In this document: positions 1 through 4,882 of the stretch, one piece after another
Layout: the number at the start of each line of letters is the position of its first letter
How positions within the stretch are numbered: the stretch's first letter is position 1
From: Bacillota bacterium
GTDB lineage: Bacteria > Bacillota > Clostridia > Clostridiales > Clostridiaceae
Direction of reading: 5' to 3'
Length of the DNA stretch: 6,321 nucleotides
Assembly (NCBI GenBank): GCA_030706015.1
Contig: JAUZPI010000149.1
Location: forward strand, 1 to 6,321
Notes under the pieces: model-generated
Databases searched by the model: none
What the model was told of the DNA's origin: nothing
The model's input: the letters and a program-made list of their open reading frames with translations, nothing else
Made by a program: the position numbers and the translations under genes

Positions 1-1
1 A

Positions 2-535
2 AAAGGCAAGCTATTTGATAAAGATGGACGAGCAGTAACAGTCTTATCAAAAAACAGCGGAAAGCGAGATGACGCTAATGGCGAAGAACTTTTGGGATTT
101 GCAGATGGAAATATAGTAACTGCATCACAGATGAAAGAGCGAGTATTAGTGGTAAAGGATGCTAATAGCTTAAGTAAATATACTTGCTTTAATGTTGACA
201 TGCCTTCATATTTGCCTAAGGGATATAAGTTTGATAGGGCAGAGTTATATAAAGATAAAGACGGGAATATAAGCAACAAATATATTAATTTATACTTCAT
301 TAATGATAAAACAGGAAAGTATATTTATATGCAGCAGAGATTTGCAGACGACTCAACTAAGTATGAATTAGCTACAGATGGTAAAGTAGAAAAGGTAAAG
401 ATTAATGGCGTTGATGCTGCGTTATCTGATGGCAGAAGTATCAATTGGGAGACAAAGGGTGTGAGCTATAGTCTATCAGGTAAAGGGGAAATTTCAAAGA
501 ATGACTTAATAAAAATAGCAGAATCAATTAAATAA
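2..535 (+). CDS. DUF4367 domain protein, C-terminal part (5' end outside window)
   Basis: The frame is open from the first bases of the window to TAA at 533-535, giving 177 residues of a protein whose start lies to the left. The TTG at position 92 is not a convincing start: the frame continues through it and no Shine-Dalgarno stands before it. From about residue 61 the sequence resembles the DUF4367 domain: a 'YLPKGYKF' turn (residues 70-77), then alternating beta strands (INLYF, YIYMQQRF), a conserved 'INGVDAAL' stretch, an 'INWETKGVSYSLSG' strand pair, and a final helix ending in 'IKIAESIK'. In clostridia this domain is often the extracellular C-terminal part of membrane proteins with an anti-sigma-like N-terminus, encoded beside an ECF sigma factor. 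That role is inferred here because the N-terminal half and membrane helix are not visible. A good terminator follows at once, so this gene ends its operon. Confidence 0.82.
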   Translation, partial: KGKLFDKDGRAVTVLSKNSGKRDDANGEELLGFADGNIVTASQMKERVLVVKDANSLSKYTCFNVDMPSYLPKGYKFDRAELYKDKDGNISNKYINLYFINDKTGKYIYMQQRFADDSTKYELATDGKVEKVKINGVDAALSDGRSINWETKGVSYSLSGKGEISKNDLIKIAESIK

Positions 536-552
536 AACTATAGGAAAATGAA

Positions 553-590
553 GGGAAAAGTACTCTGTTAGAGTGCTTTTTCTTTTATTT
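553..590 (+). terminator. Rho-independent terminator of the DUF4367 gene
   Basis: AAAAGTACTC (556-565) pairs with GAGTGCTTTT (571-580) around the 5-base loop TGTTA, with a single G-T wobble. The stem can extend outward three more pairs, including wobbles, to 553/583. A T-rich tail (577-590) follows. It begins 18 bases after the stop codon and separates this gene from the next promoter. Confidence 0.85.
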
Positions 591-593
591 CAA

Positions 594-622
594 TTGACAT
601 AATGGACAGACTGGTCTATTAT
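594..622 (+). promoter_or_regulatory. Sigma-A-type promoter for the 4Fe-4S protein
   Basis: TTGACA at 594-599 is a perfect -35 hexamer. It is followed by a 17-base spacer and TATTAT (617-622) as -10. Transcription should start near 629, leaving a leader of about 75 bases before the ATG at 705. The -10 lies inside the right arm of an inverted repeat, which implies repression. Confidence 0.8.
599..622. promoter_or_regulatory. Putative TetR-family operator over the promoter
   Basis: An interrupted inverted repeat fills the spacer and -10. ATAAT (599-603) and GAC (605-607) on the left mirror GTC (614-616 region) and ATTAT (618-622) on the right, so 16 of 24 positions are symmetric, with one mismatched pair in each arm and a 6-base centre. 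Read on the bottom strand it contains TAGACCAGTCT. From memory this resembles operators of LmrA/YxaF-like TetR regulators in Bacillus. No TetR gene is present in the window, so the regulator would be encoded elsewhere. The family assignment is inference. Confidence 0.55.
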
Positions 623-704
623 TAAAATAAGAAAAACAAATATTCAATATAGAAATAAGTAAAGACAGTATTATTATATATAAAAATTGTAAGGAGATGG
701 AACT

Positions 705-1445
705 ATGAAGGAGAAGATAAGGGAATATATTAAAAGCTTAGGAGCGGATGATGTAGGTTTTGCAGCAGTATCAGATTATGACAGTCCTAATACACCTAAA
801 ATTGAAAGTTTTTTTCCAAAGGCAAAGTCCATTATAGTGATTGCATATAAAGAATTATCTACCTGCGAAAGTCCAGATCCTATTCTAGCTATGAATGGAA
901 GGCTGGATAAGGATGAGGTGATGCGGAGTAATGCCTATAAAATAGGTCATTATCTAGAGGGTAAATTTAATGCAAAGATTGTTTCTATACCTGTATCACT
1001 TCCTAGGGGTGGTACTTCAGCAGTTTCTCTTAGACATGCTGCCTTTGCAGCGGGTCTCGGCAATTTTGGAAGACATAATCTTATCATACATCCTAAGTTT
1101 GGTACAAGAGTTACCTTCAATGCTGTTGTTACAGACATAGAACTAGAGTCAGATGAGAAAATTACCAAAGATCTTTGTATTCACTGCAATATCTGCGTAA
1201 ATAACTGTCCTGCTAAAGCATTAGATGAAGAAGGAAAGACTCAGGTTTTAAAATGCATGCATGTATCACAGCCATTCTCCTTTATATCGCAATTATCATT
1301 TTTAGATAAATATATAGAAGCATCTCCAGAGGAAAGAAAAGCGATGATAGGGGACTACTGGCCGCTTTATCAAGCTAATTCCTTTGGAACACAGTACTAT
1401 TGCTTTAATTGTTTGAAGTCTTGCCCAGTATGTCAAAACAATTAA
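705..1445 (+). CDS. 4Fe-4S double-cluster protein, epoxyqueuosine reductase (QueG)-like, probably not a true QueG
   Basis: This is a 246-residue cytoplasmic iron-sulfur protein. The start is fixed by AAGGAG at 691-696, eight bases before the ATG. Residues 1-145 resemble the N-terminal part of QueG-like proteins, including the 'AAGLGNFGRHNLIIHPKFGTRV' region (positions 115-136; GLG-x-x-G-x-x-x-L core). A ferredoxin-type motif CxxCxxCxxxCP follows (Cys158, 161, 164, 168), and a second set comes at the very end (Cys233, 236, 240, 243, arranged CxxCxxxCPxxC), with Cys184 between them. This suggests two 4Fe-4S clusters. True QueG has a VD-x-G/P-x-x-x-x-x-ER segment carrying the catalytic Asp just before the GLG motif, and C-terminal HEAT-like repeats. 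Here the equivalent stretch (about 94-112) has no Asp or Glu, and the repeats are absent. Annotation as epoxyqueuosine reductase would therefore be unsafe; an electron-transfer or other cobalamin/flavin-linked redox role is possible but unknown. It has its own promoter with a TetR-like operator and is the only intact gene of its unit. Confidence 0.85.
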   Translation: MKEKIREYIKSLGADDVGFAAVSDYDSPNTPKIESFFPKAKSIIVIAYKELSTCESPDPILAMNGRLDKDEVMRSNAYKIGHYLEGKFNAKIVSIPVSLPRGGTSAVSLRHAAFAAGLGNFGRHNLIIHPKFGTRVTFNAVVTDIELESDEKITKDLCIHCNICVNNCPAKALDEEGKTQVLKCMHVSQPFSFISQLSFLDKYIEASPEERKAMIGDYWPLYQANSFGTQYYCFNCLKSCPVCQNN

Positions 1446-1449
1446 TTAA

Positions 1450-1833
1450 GAATTAGGAATAGAACCATTGGCTAAAATTACTTCATACGGTTCTGCTGGA
1501 CTTGATCTTGCAATAATGGGATATGGAGCCTTCTACGCTACAAAGGCAGCATTAGATAAAATTAATTTAAAGGCTGAAGATTTGGATTTAATTGAGGCTA
1601 ATGAGGCGTATGCATCACAAAGCTTGGCAGTAGCTAAGTACTTAAAGCTTGATATGAGCAAGGTAAACGTAAATGGTGGTTCAATTGCATTAGGACACCC
1701 TATAGGAGCATCAGGAGCTAGAATATTAGTTACATTGCTGCATGCTATGAAAGAAAGAGATGCGAAAAAAGGTCTAGCAACCTTATGTATAGGTGGTGGA
1801 CAAGGAACTGCTTTGGTGGTTGAGAGAGATTAA
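1450..1833 (+). pseudogene. thlA: Acetyl-CoA acetyltransferase (thiolase) C-terminal remnant
   Basis: The 127 codons match the C-terminal third of clostridial thiolase, the enzyme that condenses two acetyl-CoA to acetoacetyl-CoA. The fit to a 392-residue ThlA is colinear: the first recognisable words (ELGIEPLAKI) fall at about residue 266, and the fragment ends at residue 392. The catalytic His of 'GHPIGASGAR' (His348 in ThlA) and the Cys of 'LCIGGGQG' (Cys378) are kept 30 residues apart as in the family. The N-terminal domain, the loop domain and the nucleophilic Cys88 are missing. The frame is closed by TAA at 1447-1449 just upstream, and it begins only four bases after the stop codon of the preceding gene, in another frame. 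A TTG at 1468 preceded by AGGA could be read as a start, but both bases are part of the ordinary thiolase coding sequence, so this is likely coincidence. A product of this size could not form an active thiolase. The reading frame has no internal stops or shifts, so the loss looks fairly recent. Confidence 0.9.
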
Positions 1834-1857
1834 TAACACTGGAATAAATTAAATTAG

Positions 1858-1900
1858 ATTCCTCCTTGGAATAAAGTGTCCTTGGGGGAATTTTTTATTT
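1858..1900 (+). terminator. Rho-independent terminator behind the thiolase remnant
   Basis: ATTCCTCC (1858-1865) pairs with GGGGGAAT (1884-1891), with one T-G wobble. A TT/TT internal mismatch and a GGA/TCC inner stem (1868-1870, 1879-1881) close an 8-base loop. A run of six T begins at 1891. It was presumably the thiolase terminator and now ends the transcript of the upstream 4Fe-4S gene. Confidence 0.85.
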
Positions 1901-1960
1901 ATAAATATGCGTAATAGAACTCATTTTTTCATTGACTATTACATAGGGGTAGGGGTTATC

Positions 1961-2050
1961 ATGAATTATGACTTTAGTATATTGGTGGATTTTCCATTGG
2001 ATATTACAGAGGAGCTTGTGCAGCTAAATGTAAGGTTAAATGTTAGGTAA
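1961..2050 (+). CDS. Doubtful small ORF, 29 residues, no recognised family
   Basis: An ATG at 1961 preceded by AGGGG (1951-1955, five bases away) opens a 29-codon frame ending in TAA at 2048-2050. The peptide (MNYDFSILVDFPLDITEELV..., ending in the near-repeat LNVRLNVR) is acidic in the middle, with no clear membrane segment, cysteines or signal peptide. A weak TTGACT (1932-1937) could serve as -35, but no good -10 stands at the right distance. The frame could be a short real peptide, the relic of a longer gene, or chance. I do not recognise it. Confidence 0.25.
   Translation: MNYDFSILVDFPLDITEELVQLNVRLNVR
2024..2047 (+). repeat. Imperfect 12-bp tandem duplication
   Basis: CTAAATGTAAGG (2024-2035) is followed directly by TTAAATGTTAGG (2036-2047), differing at two positions. 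It produces the LNVR-LNVR end of the doubtful small ORF and may be a slippage product in non-coding DNA. Confidence 0.6.
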
Positions 2051-2080
2051 TAAGATGTCAAAGATAAATAAAAAAATAAC

Positions 2081-2110
2081 TTGACTAGAAAAGGACAACA
2101 GGAGTAAAAT
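2081..2110 (+). promoter_or_regulatory. Sigma-A-type promoter of the marR-ABC exporter operon
   Basis: TTGACT (2081-2086) and TAAAAT (2105-2110) are separated by 18 bases. Transcription would start near 2117, giving a leader of about 80 bases. The -10 touches the left arm of the large palindrome at 2108-2133, so a bound repressor would cover both the -10 and the start site. Confidence 0.7.
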
Positions 2111-2178
2111 ATATTTAGCATGCGAAATATATTCATGAGAAATATTTAGACGCAAAATATTTGTAGATGAAATTATTC
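2107..2178 (+). repeat. AT-rich words repeated on a 15-bp pitch in the marR leader
   Basis: Related words occur one after another: AAATATATTT at 2107, GAAATATATTC at 2124, GAAATATTT at 2139, AAAATATTT at 2154 and GAAATTATT at 2169. The last four start exactly 15 bases apart; the first is offset by two bases from that pitch. The cores are themselves palindromic (AAATATTT is self-complementary). They lie between the promoter and the marR ribosome binding site and could be additional repressor contacts or an upstream part of the mRNA leader. Confidence 0.6.
2108..2133. promoter_or_regulatory. 26-bp near-perfect palindrome, probable MarR operator
   Basis: The arms AATATATTT (2108-2116) and AAATATATT (2125-2133) flank a central GCATGC (2118-2123). 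Twelve of thirteen base pairs are symmetric; only 2117/2124 (A against G) break it. Size, symmetry and position over the -10 and start site of a marR gene fit an autoregulatory MarR operator. Binding by this MarR is inferred from position only. Confidence 0.65.
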
Positions 2179-2184
2179 TATAAG

Positions 2185-2196
2185 AAGGTGAGGAGG
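2185..2196 (+). promoter_or_regulatory. Double Shine-Dalgarno before marR
   Basis: Two purine blocks precede the ATG at 2199. AGGAGG (2191-2196) is a stronger match but sits only two bases from the ATG. AAGGTG (2185-2190) lies eight bases away, the usual distance. No other in-frame start is close, so AAGGTG is probably the working site. Confidence 0.55.
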
Positions 2197-2198
2197 AC

Positions 2199-2648
2199 AT
2201 GGATGAGATAGGAAATCGTATTAGAGTGCTAAAAGTGATGAGACGTGTTATGGATCATATAAGACTCAGTATGGAAGAACACTTCAAGGAACTGAATATA
2301 ACTGGTCCTCAGGGAATGGTTATTGGAACTATAATGCATTATGGTGAAATGAAAATAAGTGATATAAGTGAAAAACTCTCCCTTTCTAATAGTACCGTAT
2401 CAGGAATTATTGATAGATTAGAAAAGCAGGGATTAGTAGAGAGGATTAGAAGTAAGGATGACAGGAGAGTAGTTTATGTCAGCGTAGCACCTAATTTTAG
2501 AAAACGTGCTAAGGCAAAACATAAGGTGGTTGAAGAAAGCTTTCAAGCAATGATGAACAAGGCCACTCCAGAAGAAATTGATATTATACATAAGGGCCTT
2601 GATACATTGGAGAAAGTTATGGATAGACAAAAAATAAATAAGGAGTGA
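2199..2648 (+). CDS. MarR-family winged helix-turn-helix transcriptional regulator
   Basis: At 149 residues it has the normal MarR length. An N-terminal dimerisation helix (about 7-33) is followed by the DNA-binding domain. Residues 52-60 (MKISDISEKL) form the first HTH helix, 'SLSNSTVSGIIDRLEKQGLVERI' (61-83) covers the recognition helix, and 'RSKDDRRVVYVSV' (84-96) is the charged beta wing with the family's DDRR signature. A C-terminal helix pair (104-145) completes the dimer interface. There are no cysteines, so thiol-based redox sensing as in OhrR is not expected; a small ligand is more likely. The gene leads an operon with two ABC half-transporters, and a large palindrome covers its own promoter. 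The inference is autoregulated repression of exporter expression, relieved by a compound the exporter removes. The stop codon overlaps or nearly abuts the next start, which indicates coupled translation. Confidence 0.93.
   Translation: MDEIGNRIRVLKVMRRVMDHIRLSMEEHFKELNITGPQGMVIGTIMHYGEMKISDISEKLSLSNSTVSGIIDRLEKQGLVERIRSKDDRRVVYVSVAPNFRKRAKAKHKVVEESFQAMMNKATPEEIDIIHKGLDTLEKVMDRQKINKE
2640..2645 (+). promoter_or_regulatory. Ribosome binding site that decides the start of the first ABC gene
   Basis: AAGGAG at 2640-2645 overlaps the GTG at 2645, so it cannot serve that codon. It does suit the in-frame ATG at 2657, 11 bases downstream. The site lies inside the last codons of marR. Confidence 0.65.
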
Positions 2649-2656
2649 ATAAAAGG

Positions 2657-4882
2657 ATGCTTAGAATAATAAAACATCTAAAACCGTTTACCGCATTGAT
2701 TGTTGGTGCAGTATTGTTATTGTTTGTGCAAGCAATGTGTGATCTTTCCTTGCCAGACTATATGTCCAACATTGTAAACAAGGGAATTCAACAGGGGGGT
2801 ATTGAAAATGCAGTACCAAAAGCAGTTAGATCCAGCCAAATGGATAAGCTTACGATATTTATGAATGAAGATGATAAAACAGCGATTTTAAAAGATTATA
2901 CCTTAATTGATAAATCAAGCTCAGACTACGATAAATATCTTAAGGATTATCCTAATCTAGAAAAGGCATCTATATACGTATTAAAAGATATTGATAAGGC
3001 AGAAACAGATAAGATAAATCCTGTAATGGGAAAGGCCTTCCTTGCTGTAAATTTTATTGATAGTCTTAAGAAAGATGCAAAGGATGGAATGATTAATTTT
3101 AATGGAATGAAGCTTCCGGCTAAGACAGATTTGTTTGCAATGATGTCAAAGGGAACGCCAGAACAGAAAGCAAAGAATATTGAGCAGGTAAATAAACAAG
3201 CAAATACTTTAGGTGACAGTATGGTTACTCAGGCTGCAGCGAGTGCAATTAAGTCTGAATACGCTGCATTAGGAATGAACACAGACAAAATTCAAAGCAA
3301 CTATATTCTTCATGCAGGCTTATTAATGCTTGGCTTATCCTTAGTAGGTGCTGTATGTACTATTCTTGTAGGATTTTTAGCTTCAAGAGCAGCTGCAGGA
3401 GTAGCAGAAAACCTACGTAGTCAAATATTTAAGAAGGTAGAAAGCTTTTCAAATATAGAATTTGATAAATTTTCTACTGCATCACTAATAACAAGAACAA
3501 CTAATGATATAACTCAGATTCAGACAGTGGTAGTTATGGCTATAAGAATGATAATTTATGCTCCTATACTAGGTATTGGAGGAGTTATAAAAGCTGTTAA
3601 TAAGAGTACATCAATGTCTTGGATTATAGCTTTAGCGGTAGTACTACTTTTAGGGTTAATAGGAAGCGTATTTGCAATTGCTCTTCCAAAATTCAAGGCT
3701 GTTCAAAAGCTTGTGGATAGATTAAATCTAGTTACTCGTGAAAATCTATCAGGTATGATGGTAATAAGAGCTTTTAATACTCAAAAATTTGAGGAAAAAA
3801 GATTTGACAAGGCTAATCAGGATCTTACTGATACAAACCTATTTGTAAATCGTGTAATGTCAGTAATGTTTCCAATAATGATGCTTATAATGAATGGTGT
3901 TTCAGTAATTATAGTTTGGGTAGGGGCACATCAAATTGCAGATTCAAAAATGCAGGTTGGAGATATGATGGCATTTATGCAGTATGCTATGCAGATATTA
4001 TTTGCATTCCTTATGATGTCCTTTATGTTTATATTGATACCAAGGGCTTCAGTAGCAGCACAAAGAATTGATGAAGTTCTAGAAATAGAGCCAAGCATTG
4101 TAGATCCAAAGACTGCTAAAAAGTTTGATAAAGAGGTTGAAGGTGTAATTGAATTTAAGAATGTTTCCTTCAGATATCCTGGTGCTGAAGAAGATGTACT
4201 TAAGAATATAAGCTTTAAAGCACTTCCAGGTCAAACCACAGCCTTCATTGGTTCCACTGGTGCTGGTAAATCAACTCTTATCAATTTAGTTCCACGTTTT
4301 TACGACGTAACACAAGGACAGATTCTTATTGATGGAATGGATGTAAGAGAAGTAACACAACATGATTTAAGAGACTTAATTGGTTATGTACCTCAAAAGG
4401 GTTCATTATTCAAAGGTACTATTGAATCCAATTTAAAATATGCGGATGAAAATGCAACAGAAGATGACGTAAAAAAAGCGTCAGAAATAGCTCAGGCTAT
4501 GGAATTCATAAGTGAAAAGCCAGAGAAGTTTGGCAGCGAGATTTCCCAAGGTGGATCAAATGTATCAGGAGGACAGAAGCAAAGATTATCTATTGCTCGT
4601 GCTCTTATGAAGAAGGCTCAGATATATATATTTGACGACAGTTTCTCTGCCCTTGATTTTAAAACAGATGCAAAGCTTAGAAAAGCACTTAAGCAGGAAA
4701 CAGGGTACAGCACTGTTCTTCTAGTTGCACAGCGTATATCAACAATTAAGAATGCTGAGCAGATAGTAGTTCTTGATGAAGGTAAGGTTGTTGGAATAGG
4801 TACTCATGAGGAACTTATGAAGAACTGCCAGACCTACCAGGAAATTGCTTTATCACAGCTTTCAAAGGAGGAATTAGCATGA
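2657..4882 (+). CDS. ABC exporter half-transporter with degenerate ATPase site (TM287/LmrC/BmrC-like subunit)
   Basis: This is a 741-residue fused permease-ATPase of the type IV exporter fold, located in the cell membrane. The ATG at 2657 is preferred over a GTG at 2645, which would add four residues, because of the ribosome binding site position and because the family usually begins 'MLR/K...'. TM1 is at about 11-33, TM2 216-243, TM3 295-313, TM4 320-343, TM5 402-424 and TM6 441-463. A large soluble loop of about 170 residues, predicted extracellular, lies between TM1 and TM2. The nucleotide-binding domain has Walker A GSTGAGKST (532-540), Q-loop Gln580, signature VSGGQ (636-640), Walker B IYIFDD (656-661) and D-loop SALD (664-667). 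The catalytic Glu after Walker B is Asp661, and the H-loop His is Gln692 (VAQRIST). This Asp plus Gln pair is typical of the degenerate-site subunit of heterodimeric exporters such as TM287/288. It overlaps the next gene by four bases (ATGA). Drug, lipid or peptide export is plausible, but the substrate is not evident. Confidence 0.93.
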   Translation: MLRIIKHLKPFTALIVGAVLLLFVQAMCDLSLPDYMSNIVNKGIQQGGIENAVPKAVRSSQMDKLTIFMNEDDKTAILKDYTLIDKSSSDYDKYLKDYPNLEKASIYVLKDIDKAETDKINPVMGKAFLAVNFIDSLKKDAKDGMINFNGMKLPAKTDLFAMMSKGTPEQKAKNIEQVNKQANTLGDSMVTQAAASAIKSEYAALGMNTDKIQSNYILHAGLLMLGLSLVGAVCTILVGFLASRAAAGVAENLRSQIFKKVESFSNIEFDKFSTASLITRTTNDITQIQTVVVMAIRMIIYAPILGIGGVIKAVNKSTSMSWIIALAVVLLLGLIGSVFAIALPKFKAVQKLVDRLNLVTRENLSGMMVIRAFNTQKFEEKRFDKANQDLTDTNLFVNRVMSVMFPIMMLIMNGVSVIIVWVGAHQIADSKMQVGDMMAFMQYAMQILFAFLMMSFMFILIPRASVAAQRIDEVLEIEPSIVDPKTAKKFDKEVEGVIEFKNVSFRYPGAEEDVLKNISFKALPGQTTAFIGSTGAGKSTLINLVPRFYDVTQGQILIDGMDVREVTQHDLRDLIGYVPQKGSLFKGTIESNLKYADENATEDDVKKASEIAQAMEFISEKPEKFGSEISQGGSNVSGGQKQRLSIARALMKKAQIYIFDDSFSALDFKTDAKLRKALKQETGYSTVLLVAQRISTIKNAEQIVVLDEGKVVGIGTHEELMKNCQTYQEIALSQLSKEELA

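Noticed and set aside
92..94. TTG as start codon of a 147-residue protein
   Set aside because: The frame is open upstream to the window edge with sensible coding sequence, and no ribosome binding site precedes the TTG, so the gene is simply cut by the window.
950..1168. 72-codon open frame on the minus strand within the 4Fe-4S gene
   Set aside because: It lies wholly inside a strongly supported gene on the other strand, has no ribosome binding site, and its peptide resembles nothing.
1946..1960. AGGGGTAGGGGT direct repeat that recalls copper-repressor (CsoR-type) sites
   Set aside because: Those sites are palindromic with opposed C and G runs; here both G runs are on the same strand, and no metal-resistance gene is nearby. 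The second run works better as a Shine-Dalgarno.
2433..2630. 65-codon open frame on the minus strand within marR
   Set aside because: It is antisense to the conserved winged-helix coding sequence and has no family features or promoter.
2645..2647. GTG as start of the first ABC gene, overlapping the marR stop by four bases
   Set aside because: Its only nearby ribosome binding site runs into the GTG itself; the ATG at 2657 is placed properly. It remains a minor alternative.
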